From NCBI RefSeq assembly GCF_945859705.1, contig NC_079136.1:54326094-54390093 (forward strand): 64,000 nucleotides of DNA, given 5' to 3'. This document shows positions 1-12,885 of the stretch, in pieces. Under the pieces are notes generated by a model that saw only the letters and a program-made list of their open reading frames with translations, searched no databases and was not told the origin of the DNA. How positions within the stretch are numbered: position 1 is the first letter of the stretch; each line of letters starts with the position of its first letter. Position numbers and translations under genes: made by a program. The DNA is from Episyrphus balteatus (Eukaryota; Arthropoda; Insecta; Diptera; Syrphidae).

Positions 1-3000
1 ATTGACATGTAAATACTCGAAGTTTTTATTTAACATCTTGAACCACGCCACCGAAAAAAGTAGGTAATAAACTTGTTTTAAGATCCCAAAAAGCAAAACT
101 TTAATTAGATTATTTCATTATGTTTGATGCGGTAGTGCTGTTATTAATTTAAAAATTAGTTTTCATTCAATATCTCGAGAGTTAATCGGCGGTATGATAA
201 CTAAGGCAACGAAAAAAGTAATGGATTAAATTCAAGCCTTAAGAGAAGTGACCATTCAAAGGAAAAAAAATTTTTTTTAATTTATTTACTGAAAAAAACT
301 TCGGTATAGACAGCTCTTTGGCTGCAAAGATTTTGAAGCAACATTTTTAAGCCTTAACTACATTGGCATAAAAATTGAAAATTTTAAATCAATTTTGTGA
401 TGGTTTTCCGGAAAAAAAAACGTGTCAAAAAAATATATTCACTCTCCAAAGTTAAGGAATCAATTCTAGAATCAAAAACATAAAAAAAAGTACGTATACG
501 CCACAGTTAACTCTAATTTTTAATTTAATCTATTTACTGAGAAATTCGTAAAAATTTTACGATTATTGAAATTCTATATAACTTGGAATTGATCCCAATA
601 CATATTTGGTTTCTAGTCTCCGAAACCGCTACGTATACGCCCAAGTTACCTCTTGGGAATCTATTTATGAAAAGATCTTGTTGTAGAATAAACAAATAAA
701 TTGGTTGTTTGTAAAGTCGCAAAGTTGGTTTACTTACGATAAATGTGTTAATTAAAAATTACAATTTTTTTTGTTAACTTTGTTAAAACATTAACTAACG
801 ATTGAATTTCCTTTTTTGCTTTTATTATTTTGTAAACTTTTGGTATATTAAAGATTTATATTTTTTCAAAAAAAAATTGAGTCCTTATAATGCGCAAAAT
901 GTATAATTATGATTTTCTGGAATCATTATTTTTTCATTAAAAAAGCAAAACTAACTATGTACTGTCAGAAAGCTGACAATTGTAGCCAAAAGTATTTTAC
1001 TATGGTCATGTTTGTGCGACATCTAAGAAACAGCTGCAATTTTTTTTTAATACAATCAGTTTTCACCAACTTAAACATTTTGTCAATTTTCGAAAATTCA
1101 AATGTCAAAATTTAAAACTGATTTTTAGTCAATTCCTAATTTGTATTAGATATAGGTATTGAAATTGTATATGGGGCATTCCCAAATTTTTTGTTAATTA
1201 CTATAATAAAATGCTCGAAAATAAAAACTGTTTGTTTCTCGCACTTGCGAAAAAGTCATATTGGTCGCCATCTTTGATTTATAATTCTGTCAAATATTTA
1301 AGTCCAGTTTTAGCTAATATGGGCCTAAATAAAAATATGTAAGATACAAAAGTTAAGGAAGTACCTAACGGATCAACAAAGTTACTTATTAATTTAAAAC
1401 AGTTTTAAATTAATAACAGAGCTCAGAACTTTAGAAATTGGGACCTCAATGATTTTGCTTTAAAAAATGCATTACAACTGCAACTTCGTCATTAACTTTT
1501 TAGTCTATATTAAAAAACAAAAGCTGATCGGTAAGCTGTCGAAACTGTCGTAAGTAATTACTCTTAAAACATGTTCGTAACTTTCTAATTCTAAAACACA
1601 ATTATACGCCACGATATGACGTTCCACCTTTGAAAGTCCAGTTTATAAATATTTCCATTCTATAAATTAAACGCAATACGCAAATATAATTTTGATCTTT
1701 GCGAATAATTACTAGAGTCGAAATTAGCTGTCCCGAACAACTAGCAATTCACTTAATGAATACCCGCATAATACTAAATTTATTTTGAGCAAAAAAAAAA
1801 AAAAAAAAACGAACAATCGTCCAATTATTCCAGATAAACGTCGTCGTCATTTCGTTGGTCTCAAGTCCGTCATCATTTTGCCTCATTGTCATTATCATTA
1901 TGTACCGCTAGAGAAAAGATGGCTAGTAATTTAATATAGGAAATCGATTGGCCATTGAAGTTGATTAACCTTCTTTTTTGTTTCTTCTTCTTTTTCGTAT
2001 AATTTTCTATTCAAAAAGGCAAAACTCATCTCCGATTTCAATAGCTATTTCCTCAAACGTCAATCGTGTCCCACTCAAGCTTATAAAGCGAATATACTGA
2101 CGAAGTGGAATGAATTTTCCTGGCCGACATTTGCCATTGCCAATGACCATCAAACAATCGACATCCTTCTCGCTGCCTTTTGACTTGATGCTTGATGCAT
2201 ATAATATAATTGTACATCTTCAGTCTTCCATGCATAAACCGTTCACTTCGCTTTGCCAGCTTTGCCATTTATCTATATCTCTTCCATACTGCAGCTGCTC
2301 TTTGCCCGATTTTAAAGCTAATTAACTATTAATAGACCCACAAACAACATCAAAGATAACATGGTCACCGACCACACCAACACCAACAACAACAATATTG
2401 GCAACGTTCAAGTCCGCTTTGCGCGTCCACTCCACCGTCCGTCGTCGTTGTCGTCCGTCAGGAGGAATCAGCTGTGACTCTTCTCGCAATTCATCTCAAG
2501 AGGATGGATGCACTTATTGCACTTACAACGATTGCCCGTTGTTGTAGACACTGCGCTAATTTTACACCATAATTGTCTTTCGCCATGCTACCTACACATC
2601 ATGGCACATTCACATACACATGTAGATTGTAGAGATGTGGGTTTTTGTATGGCATTCCTCCTCCTGATGCATCGAGTATACTACGGTAATTTTCCTGCCC
2701 CAAGTGGGCACTAGGACTTAATTACCGGAAAAAAACATTACTGAAGACGTTTTGCCACCGCAATGTTGAATGTGGATGCTGTTAAGCTTTGGAGTTGATG
2801 CTGAACCGGACTGGGCGATGCTATGGCAATGGATGGTGCTGATGGTGATGATGTTAATGTAGTACGTCTATGTCATTGCTAATTGCATCAGATGATGACA
2901 TGAGTGCAGGGATGTGCAATGAAACGAAGTGGGCGAGTCATACTCATTCTATTTTTAGTTTTAGTATTCAAGGAAATCTATGAAATGGACAACGTGAATC

Positions 3001-3307
3001 TCAAGTACTAGATATGGATATGAAGTTTTTAAATTTTCAAAAATAGAATATGTCAGAACTTAGAACCCAACATACATTTTTTTAAGGGTAAATGTACGAA
3101 AAAATTGTCTCTCTTTTTTATTCATTTTTGATTCAGAGTGAAGTGCTGCGGTACTGAAAGTTGTATAGTAGCATTTTACTGCTCTCGACAGCTTCGTACT
3201 ACTCTCTCCTCCTTTCACATCCAAAGTCGTGTTTCATCAAAGTTCTTGTATCCCAAACATTTTACACAAGCAGCAAGCAGTTGAGTCATACTTCTTAAAA
3301 AAACACT
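1..3307. other. Non-coding; AT-rich to 1.85 kb, then more balanced DNA
   Basis: CGTATACGCC[CA]CAGTTA-like phrases are repeated at about 491 and 632. An 18-base A run lies near 1793. From 1850 to 2950 the DNA is less AT-rich, with GATGGTG repeats and CAACAACA, as in conserved dipteran introns, but no exon with good splice sites could be supported. Confidence 0.4.
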
Positions 3308-3532
3308 TTATTTCGTTCTAAATTCAAAACAGTTTACAGATTTATTCATATCACGTCTAGTTTTTGAGCTATACTCATCACTGTTTTCAGTATAAACGCC
3401 CATGTTCCGCTGTTCCACCGAAAGCGAATTGAAATCACTTTCAAATTTCACGTTAAATGAAAAAATATCATATTCTTTATTTCGATCGATTTCGAAAACT
3501 TTGAAATTGCTTCTAACTGGAGGATCATCCAT
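3308..3532 (-). CDS. Possible small acidic/basic protein, 74 aa, doubtful
   Basis: A 74-codon minus-strand frame that starts MDDPPVRSNFKVFEIDRNKE and ends FEFRTK. The ATG context (AACAAAATGG) is good, the amino-acid mix looks protein-like (charged, few low-complexity runs), and the stop overlaps an AATAAA. There is no signal peptide, no known domain and no obvious promoter. It could be a single-exon small gene, a piece of a larger decayed gene, or chance. It is one of the few short frames here that is not made of homopolymers or repeats, which is the only reason it is listed. Confidence 0.2.
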   Translation of the reverse strand: MDDPPVRSNFKVFEIDRNKEYDIFSFNVKFESDFNSLSVEQRNMGVYTENSDEYSSKTRRDMNKSVNCFEFRTK

Positions 3533-5072
3533 TTTATTTTGTTTCTAAAGTGAAATTATTGCTGCTCTTCATTGGAAATTTTAATTAAAGAAGCAGAGTA
3601 TAAAAGAAAAAATAAGAAGACACATTTTTCGGGACAAATCAAATAACAAATATGTAAGTGGGCGATATTATTGCAAATTTTAAAAGAAAAATGAATTAGG
3701 TAAAGTATAAAGCGAATGAGGTTGCAAACACATGGTGCAATTCTCCCCTATAGAATTGTACACTGAAAACTCAGGCAGTGATGAATTATTATTTCATGCC
3801 GTATGTGTTTTGTTTATTTTATATTAAATTAACAAAAAAAAAAACATTAAAAAATAGTAAAAATATAAGTTTTGATAGTATTTTGTCCAAAAGTTCAGAA
3901 TCAATGAAAAAGGCACCAAATTCACGAACAGAAACAAAGTGAATTGAATTCGATCAGAAAATCTAAATGAGTGAAAAAATGCAGACACCTCATTTCACAA
4001 TTTCACATTAGGCAAAAAGTGAAATACAGAACGTGTGAAATCTCAAAAACTAATTTTCAATGAAATTTTTTTCGTAAAATATTGCTTTTTCCATCCAAAT
4101 CAGTAGCACAAACTGGAATGTGCTTAAAGAAACCATTAGTAATGTTGACCACTAAGATTTTGAGATATTAAAAATTTCTATTTCCAATATCATTGGTAAA
4201 AAATATTATTTTTGAAAAGAGAGTAAACATGCATATAAGACGATAAAATACGTCATTTTGAGATTTAGTAAGAAATTTTACGTCAAAACAGCAAAACACT
4301 AAAAAAATGATCTGAAGAATTCCGAATTGGACTTAAATCCGAAAAAAAATTACCCAAACTCTCAACGTCAGCTACAGTTTTTACTCAAACAAATACAAAC
4401 AGCCGTTTCAGAATTTGGAGGGGGCTCGACCATCTGAGCTGCCTCTTAATCTCTAGTATTTACGAGCAAGCTTCAGTGAATCATGCATATTATGATGAAA
4501 TCAGCTAAATAATAACATGATCAATACGCCACTGGAACCCAATAGTTGTTTTCTATGTTCAGAAAACCAGAACAAAATAGATAATACAGTGTACATATCC
4601 TATAATTTGAATAAGGTATTGAATCTCTTTAGATTCAAATATTTCTTCTCAAATTACATCAATTTTATAGAAATTGAATATTTTTTTCAATTTCCCCGGT
4701 CTTTGGGAAATTTTGTTCTTAAATATAAATTTGTTCGAATTTTTTCATATATTTTTTGAATATTGCTTGAAGAAAATTCATTAATCCGTTATGAAAAAAA
4801 AGGACCATTCAAAAAATGTTTGCTTAGTTCTTAAATTATGATTACTAAAACACTTTAGTACGAAAATGTTCAAAAGTGGAAATCGTTAATAAAAATCTTA
4901 ATCTTTAACGATTTTATATGTAAAGTTGGTTGTGAGTTAAATAAAGATGGCTTCGGGTTTGGAATTAAATACAAGCCGCCAAAAAATCATTCAAGGATTA
5001 TTGCCCATATAGTTCTTCGAAGTATGAACAGAAGATAGCATTCTTTCTGATTGTAGTATTAAAATATTCTAG
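3533..5072. other. Non-coding AT-rich stretch
   Basis: Several GTGAAAT/ATTTCAC phrases in both orientations between 3770 and 4070 hint at a decayed repeat. Nothing else seen. Confidence 0.4.
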
Positions 5073-5639
5073 GTCAAACCCATAGCCGTAGCTAGGATTT
5101 CATTTCGGGGGGGGGGGGGGGGGGGGGGGTTAGCTCAGACCAAACAAAATTTTTTTTTAGAAATCACAATACTTTGTATCAACTATATGTACCTGCAGTC
5201 GATTCTAAATCCCGCTAAATCAAATAGTCATTTGAACTGTGTAGAAGCGAAAAATTTGCCAATATCCTTTTTAAGTATTTTTTAGGAGAGGAATTCGTAG
5301 TTAAAAGTTTAAAAAAGCCCTGCTTACGGTAAACGAATTTAAAAATGGCTGAATATTCAGCGGCATCTCAAGTTTTGTAGGTACAAAGAGTGATAAGCTA
5401 GTTGATATAAAATTTTTTTTAAGAAACAAATTTTAACCATTCTAAGGCTTTATAAAAAAAATTATTTCCTATGATTTAATTTATAAAACATTGAAAAATA
5501 GACTTTTTCTTGCACTGAAATTTTGTAGCAGAAAATTGACAGGTACATTCTATCTATTGAGTTCTACATGAAATTAGCAATACCTACTTAAAAACCAAAA
5601 TTTTAAGTAATCCAAGTTGTTTCACATGAGCTAATTACA

Positions 5640-5935
5640 CTGGTTATTTTTTAGCGTTTACTTATTTTTTTTTTAAATTAAATTTGTAACAGTTTCTAAA
5701 AGAATTGTGTCAAAATTTGAAAGAGATTGGTACAGAACTTTTCGATATTTGCTATTAAAAGCAAATAAATATGAGATGCCTCAATTACTTTGATTTCAAG
5801 TTATAATTTCTCGAGGAAGAAAATAGATATTTAAAAGATTTAAACGGATTTAGAGAGACAAAACTTAATTCTTTTAGAAACTGTTACAAATTCAATTTAA
5901 AAAAAAAATAAGTAAACGCTAAAAAATAACCCTGA
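5640..5935. repeat. Inverted repeat inside the poly-G element
   Basis: GGTTATTTTTTAGCGTTTACTTATTTTTTTT and the following stretch to TTTCTAAAAGAATT (5642-5706) return in reverse complement at about 5870-5932, around a roughly 160-base spacer. It forms a foldback of about 60-bp arms. Confidence 0.7.
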
Positions 5936-6180
5936 AAACTGGTAAAAAGCGGCATTTTCGATTTTCTAACGGGAATATCTCAAAAACGTGATGTGATCGA
6001 ATTTTTCTGACTTCGGTTTCGAGCTCAGCCTATAGAAATGTATACCCTGGTTTCTGTAACAAAAACCTTGTTGACCAGTGCCGAATCCGAACTCAGAAAA
6101 ATTCTATCACATCGCGTTTTTGAGATATTCCCGTTAGAAAATCGAAAATCCCGCTTTTTGCCAGTTTTCGAGGTTATTTC
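5936..6180. repeat. Second inverted repeat inside the poly-G element
   Basis: Arms contain TCGATTTTCTAACGGGAATA and CTCAAAAACG (left, about 5957-5990) and the reverse complement at about 6110-6150, with a loop near 6030-6070. A related single arm occurs at 10478-10525 in the element at 9431-10607, so both elements share an interior module. Confidence 0.75.
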
Positions 6181-6809
6181 CTAGCGTTGGTAGGTACTAC
6201 AGTCTCTGAATAAATCGATACATTTATTTTCGCTTACATACTGGATTTAAGGTTAACATAGAACAAAAGTGGGTAATAAGCAACTGAAGATAATCTCGGA
6301 CAGTAGAAAAGATGTCTGAAAGATTTAAATAGATTTAAGGGTAATATTTCAAAAACGAGATGTGATCGAATAAGTCCGTCTTTGGATTCGAGTTTGGCCA
6401 CCGAAACCCTTTGAAAAAGCATAGTTTAGTCCCGGCACCAAAAACCCTGCATAAAATGGTATTTAAAGGGTTCTTAAAAGAGCATTTTAAGGTGTTAACA
6501 TAGTGCTTAAGGAAATGTTCAAAGAGATAAAAACTCTTTGTAATGGACCAAACAATTTTTGTTTTCCTTTATACAAACTTCATCGACAGCTTCTGCAACG
6601 ATGCAAAATTGGTAGTGATTTTAAGGGAGATTTTCGTATAGGTAATCAAATCACTAAAATACAAAAAACAAATTATTTAGTGCTGCATATATTAGACTTG
6701 TATATGTTTATAATATAGGTATCTTTTGATTTTCTGAAAAAAAATTTCGGGGGGGGGGGGGTTAAACACCCAAACCCCCCCCCCCCCTAAATACGGCTAT
6801 GGTCAAACC

Positions 6810-8005
6810 TATCGCCAATCTTAGGGATTAATCATCATTAGTCTCCTCAAAATGATCGTAAAATATTTCCCTAGTGAAGTCACCTTTTTACTCTCTTGGC
6901 AACAGATAAACATTATGTTTTTGTATATTTTTCGCATGCGGGTTGTGACAAGGCGCTTACTTTTTTATTAAAGTTTCATGACCTCTTAAACTAAGTTTTT
7001 ATCTACCTATCCCAATGCCACATTTTTTTGCACTTCCGGCACTTACTTAGTCTTCCGTTTTGACCACATCGCAATTCCTTGTTAGTTTTTGTATCCGCTT
7101 TGTCCGCAATTTGCGTTTGTTAGAGCTGTCAACATAAATCAATTTCAAAAAAATTTCTTTATAACTCTGTTTGAATATTTTAAGTGACTAAAAATTGTGA
7201 CTAAAAAAAGTCATCTTGAACCTCAACATATCAATAAGTTCTCAATAACCACAAATATTTTACTTAAAAGTTTACAATTTGAACACTAACATTTGCATAA
7301 ACATATTCAAAAATGATATTTATTTGCATTTATTTTATTCACTTCATCAATAAACAATTCGACTTGAAGAATCACTTAAAATATTCACTCTTGTTGATAT
7401 TCCTCCCACACCAACACAAAAAAAGAGCGATCCTTTTCCAAAAAAAAAAAAAGGTATTTACATATTTTTGACTTTTATACCTACTTCAGTCTTTTCTTTT
7501 GATTGAAAATAAATAAATGACTAATTAGGTTTTGTTTAAGGAATTTTCCAAGAATATCAAAAGATGTCTTCTTACCCAATTCAAGTCACAACAAAAAAAA
7601 AATTACAACAAAATTAATAAACACAAGCCTTTTTATTACTTCCTATAAAATATTCCAAAAAAGATATACAAATTATATGCGTTACTATAAAGGGGGTATA
7701 GATATACAAATATACATATTTTAGAAATTCATCGAAGCCCCAAAAAACAAACAACACAAAAGCCCATTATCATCAATCGTCATCCTAAAAGATAACCCGA
7801 TTTTAAATTATTCTTTAGAAGAAGAAGGTCGTCGACGAAGGGAAGGGATTCGTTTTTAATTTTTGATACTGTCATTATAGTGGGACAAGGTTCGTTTTAA
7901 ATTTTTCGTAGTTTTAGTTTAAATTTATTTTTCAGATACACAACATAAATCGAAACGACGACAAACGCTATTTTTTGTGAATATGACAGAAAAAGCTAGT
8001 GCGGT
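6810..8005. other. Non-coding, nothing recognisable
   Basis: AT-rich with A runs (7439-7452) and no repeat or gene that can be supported. Confidence 0.4.
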
Positions 8006-9426
8006 TAGTGATAAGAACTATCGAATGATTTAAACTATCGATAATTGTTAATAACTGAATGATTTCAACTATCGTCATTCATTCATTTATTCGAATAAGA
8101 ACTATCGAATAAAACTTTCAACCATTCAGTTACATTTTTATTATTGATGGGAACTATCGAATAAAAACTATCAAACTATCGATAGTTGTATAATATTCAT
8201 TCATTCGTTCATTTAGTTACTATTTTCATTCGATAGTTTTTTAATCGATATTTTTTTCATTCAAATAATAGTTTTTTTATACGATAGTTTTTTCATTCGA
8301 ATAGTTTTTTTTTATTCGATAGTTTATTGCATAGTTTTAATTCATTCAGCTACTAACTGAATCGTTTATTTCAGAAACAGCATAAGTCCACTTTTTCCAA
8401 AAATTTTTTTTTTTGGAAATATCTCATTTATGTATAGTTATTAATCTTCTAAAAAAAAATTAAGTATGTCAGACCCCCCAAAATACGAAAACTGAAAGAA
8501 AAGGGTTCAAAATATATGGAAAATTTTCACCCGGTGACAACATTTTTGACTGTTAAATACATGACTTTTTACCAGTTTTAAATTATTTTGGCAGCAATCT
8601 TGACACGCACCCCCTTTTGTTATATATCTATAAAAAGGTAAAGAATTACTCTATCTATATCTATTAAATTCATTAAAATTGTACTCAGGATTCAAAAGTT
8701 ATAGCCAGATTTCTGGTGGTGGCAGCATTTTTAACTCTTGAATAATATGACATTTTACCAGTTTTAAATTTTTTTGGGCAAACACCATGACACGCAAGCC
8801 TTTAAGTTATACATCTATAAAAATGTAAAGATTTACCACAAAAATTTCGTTTATTTCAGAAACGACATAAGTCCATCGACTTTAAAGGCTTAAAAACCCG
8901 CAAAGACCTAAAAAAAAGTTTATATTTTAAAGGTTTCTAAATGCATCTTAGGCTAGATTATAACTCGGCATACTCTAAATTTGAAGTGTTGTGGAATTTT
9001 AAGTAAAAAACAGTTTTTTGTTGCTCCTGAAAAGTTTATGCTCATGGACTTATGTCGTTTCTGAAATAAACGATTCAACTATTGATAATTCAAATCATTC
9101 GATAGTTCCCATCACTAATTTTTAACACTTTTTTCATTTTTGCACTTTCATGGGTATTGTCTTTGTTGGACAATTTAAAACAACCTACTTTATTTCACTT
9201 TTTTTAGTTAAAAAAAAAAATAAAAAAAATTTATTTTAACGAAAAAACTATAGATTAAAAAATTATTCAAATGAAAAAAAACTATCGAAAAGAAATAAGT
9301 TATTCGAATGAAAATAGTATCTAAATTAACGAATGAATAAATGAATGGTTCCGAACTATCGAATGAGTGAATATTTTGAAACTATCGAATAATCCGATAG
9401 TTTTTATTTAATAGTTCCCATCACTA
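8006..9426. mobile_element. Nested cluster of TCGATAGTT elements (hAT-like termini)
   Basis: The left edge TAGTGATAAGAACTATCG and right edge CGATAGT...CCCATCACTA are imperfect inverted termini of the TAGTGATGGGAAC type known from hAT elements. Extra termini occur inside, at 8134-8154 (TTGATGGGAACTATCGAA) and at 9099-9117. Between them CTATCGAAT/ATTCGATAG recurs many times in both orientations. No clear 8-bp target duplication could be found, so nested insertions or decay are likely. Confidence 0.6.
8358..9077. mobile_element. MITE-like element with 32-bp termini nested in the TCGATAGTT cluster
   Basis: TGAATCGTTTATTTCAGAAAC (8358-8378, extending to CATAAGTCCA at 8390) is repeated in reverse complement at 9046-9077. 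A third copy of the terminus lies inside at 8847-8875. The interior also has a diverged direct duplication: CATTTTTGAC...ACCAGTTTTAAA...TGACACGCA at about 8550 and again at about 8728. No coding frame. Confidence 0.75.
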
Positions 9427-9430
9427 ATTA

Positions 9431-10607
9431 CACTGGTCTGCAAAATTTAACTTTTTTTTTCTCCTTCAAAAATTATATTATGAAAGATTAGACTTTCCTG
9501 AATCTAAATCTGGTTTCAGAAAAATTCTATCAGGTACCGTTTTTGTAAAAATGATTTTTAAAAAATGTGAGTAGTTTCTAAAAAATCACCCTATTAGATT
9601 CATTTGAACTTGTATAAAATTAAAACTATTTGTCGCATTCTCGCATTGAGCTCAAATTTGGAGGACTTATTCTTCATAATATGACCTATCGATTGACACC
9701 AAATATGTTCTTTTAGATTCTTGTTTACTCATTTTTTAAAATACTAATTGACAAAAAAAAAAACAGACATTTCGAAATCCTTCACTTTTTAGTAAATCCT
9801 ACATGAACAAAAGCACCTTAATTAAGGAAAATGTAAAATATCAATGCCCATTATATTTAATAAGTCAAATATGTAAACAAAACCAAAATAAAATACATTA
9901 AACAAAATTTTTACGTGTTTTGGATTTTATATACTATTTTTCTATTTAGAAATATCTTATTTGAAATAAGCCATTCGATAAACTGCCTTGTAAAGCTTCA
10001 AATTTGTTTCTCCTAGAAACAAAAGTACACTTTTCTTATAGTTTTTGATGTGTTGAGTTAGAATCCGAAGTCTATCACGTCAGGATTTTCAGATATTCGC
10101 ATTAAAGTATCACAAAATCAAGTTTTTTTTTTAGAAAATCTCAAAAAAGCTACTATACATCTCAAAAACCAGAGCTGACCGAAATTTTTCGAGTTCGGAT
10201 TCAAAACCAGCACACTAAAGTCTATTAGAAAAGTATACTTTTGTTCTAGGGAGAAAGATATATTAATTTTCAGAGATCAGTTTCTTTATGGTAAGATATG
10301 CCAAACCTACTAAACTTACTTAAACTAAGATATTTCGGAGAAGAAAAGAGATATTGAGAAGATTAAAATTGAATTTGAAAGAAAAAAATAAGTTCTTTCA
10401 TAAACTGTATCAATTTTAATTGAAAAAGATTACATTATGCCAAAATATTTCTTCGAAAACAGCAAAAAAAATGGGTTTTTGAGATTTTCTAACGGGAATA
10501 TCTAAAAAACGTGACGTCAATTCTAACTTCAGATTCAGAATCAGCATACAAAAATCCTTTAGAAAAATATAGTTTTATTCAAAGGAGGATTTCCTTGCAG
10601 ACCAGTG
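9431..10607. mobile_element. Non-autonomous element, CACTGGTCTGCAA termini, TTA duplication
   Basis: CACTGGTCTGCAA (9431-9443) and its exact reverse complement (10595-10607) are flanked by TTA on both sides (9428-9430, 10608-10610). A 3-bp TTA/TAA duplication is usual for PIF/Harbinger, but the terminus is not diagnostic. The interior has no transposase and shares the AACGGGAATATCT module with 5936-6180. Confidence 0.7.
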
Positions 10608-10610
10608 TTA

Positions 10611-12885
10611 TTGCGGTCCTCTAAATTTTCCACAATTTTAAACAAAATTCAACACTCTATGACCAACAAGAGCCGAGAAATTTTCTGTGGTGCTGATGTT
10701 CACCTAAAAGCTTATTTTCCTTCAATTAATAGGTGATTCAAGTCGATAAAAGTTAAACTTTCAGTACAATTTTCTGCACATATTAAAAAATAAAAAAAAT
10801 CTTGAATGCAGCTAATTTCATTTTGTCATGAAATTCTTCATTTTATATTGTTTTGTTCCAACCATTACATAAAAATTGCCCTACTGTATTTGTCCCTCCA
10901 TCCACTAAACGCAAAGGAACAAAAATATATCTTTCAATGATAAACCTTCGTAAATGTCATGATCTCACTTTAATGACTATGCCACCATTTCGAGGGTAGG
11001 TATAATTCCTATTCCGAAATGAAATGATAATAAAGAATCCAGCTTTTTGGCTAACTGAAAAGGCAACAACCTTCAGAATGGGGTAACGAAAAACTCAATA
11101 TTTAATTAAAAGAGTATAATGATTTTCGCCAAAAAAAGGGTCGTTTTCTCTTCATTTTCTTCTTAACTTATACCCTTTCAGCTCTACATCAGCATTACAA
11201 TTGTATCGAGTTTCAACAAAATTCAACCAAAGACTTTTTCCCAACTCAAACAAATCAAACCCGATTCAAAATCAATTAAAAAAGAAGTCCACTCCCCGCC
11301 CCTTTGCTGTGGGAGAAATAACAGAATCTGGATTAAATTAATAATCAAGGTGGTTCCTCTTTTGTCCCTGACGAAATGACGACGATGATGGTTTTCGTAT
11401 GGCATCTCGAAAAACCCGTGTATCTTGTCACTCGAATAATGTCACACAAAAAGATAATTTTGTTAAGATACACGTTGCAGCTTAATGCCAGCAGCATAGA
11501 GCGACTTTGAGAGAGAGTAAAGAGCATTTATCATGCAGTCAATTTATTACGAATCAACTTGTCAAGGTTTTTAATTAAAAGAATATGTGACTTGAAGTGG
11601 ATGCGGGCTCTAGCTTGTTTGGTTGATGAGGATGATGCGCTGATGCAAAGTTGATGGGGATTGTTTGATAGTGGCACATTGCATCCTACGCCTTCCATCC
11701 ACGGAATCACTAAATAAGTTTTTTCGTATATAAATACTTAAGTTGGAAGAGTTTTCCTGTTTTGGTGTTTTGGTTTGCTATCTGTCTGAATTGGTGCAGT
11801 GGATGTTGCAACATGCGAATGCAAACCCACTATCGTTTGGTGACATGCCAGTCACTTAATTCCTCTAATCTCTCGACAAAAAAAGCTTTGGTGCTGAATG
11901 CATTTTTGTGCGAGGGTTGATCTTATGTATCGCCTTTGCCAGCCAAGGCGAAGAATATTGGAAGTCTCCGTTGGTTCATAGAGTACTGGTCGCGGGGTCT
12001 GTAAACAAACATAGATTGACAGTAAAATTGCTCACAACATATTAGACTTGCTGCTCTCTATTAAAACTAATGGAGAATAATGGAGAAAACATAATGTTGT
12101 TGTCTAGTAATTCGGATGTTTGTAATAATAGTGGATTGGTCGTGATGCGAGTAGTGTGTCCGATGTTGCGCTTCTTGATTTAAGTTAAGTGTTTTGCTTG
12201 TTGTTTTGAGTTGAGTCGAGACTTAGAAATAATAGATTTCAAAGGCTATTGTGGTTGAATTGTACAAAAAAGAATATTCTTCGTGAAAATGAAGAAATTG
12301 TAGTAAATCAGTAACATATTTGTGAGCTATCAAACTTCAGAGACATCTTCTTAAAAAACTTTTGACTGGCTTTCTATGGACATGAAGTGGAAAGGGAAAT
12401 GAACACTACAAAAGCTTGTTCAACGTTTAAGAATTTAGAGCCTTGATGCTTAGGGTGGCATTTCCCACAGTTTTGTTAATTTTTTTTCTCAATCTTTACA
12501 ACATCGCTTAAGAGTGGAAGAAAATAATAAAATTCATTCAACTCAGCTTTTTTATGTAACTACTACACAATGATTTTAATGTAGTTCAATAGTGATTTCA
12601 ACAATTCATAATTTTGAAGTTCACAAAGGAAGAACATTTTTACAAAAATATTTAATATCCTACCAACTTGTATACTTTTTCTTAAACGACCTATTTTGAA
12701 ATATCGCTTTAAGATTGTAACGAAGCGTTACATTTCCCTATATACATATACCCCCGGACTATAAACAGAACAGATAACCGATACCACCCAGACTATAAAC
12801 CCAGTCCACTACCATCACCTTCATTACCGAAATCCAATTTTGCAACTGTACGCCCAGACTATGACTTCCAAGCAACTGCACCACC
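10611..12885. other. Non-coding, more balanced composition
   Basis: 11580-12200 contains GATGATGCG-type sequence and is less AT-rich. No frame over 60 codons looks coding. Possible regulatory DNA, not shown by sequence alone. Confidence 0.4.

Larger units (their letters stand above)
5081..6801. mobile_element. Non-autonomous hAT-like element with poly-G subterminal tract
   Basis: Ends are CATAGCCGTA and TACGGCTATG (10-bp perfect inverted repeats), flanked by a perfect 8-bp duplication GTCAAACC (5073-5080, 6802-6809). CA/TG ends plus an 8-bp duplication point to the hAT superfamily. Poly-G (23 G at 5107-5129) follows the left end and poly-C (13 C at 6775-6787) precedes the right end. There is a second G13 at 6749-6761. 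The 1.7-kb interior has no transposase frame; it holds smaller inverted repeats, listed separately. Confidence 0.88.
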
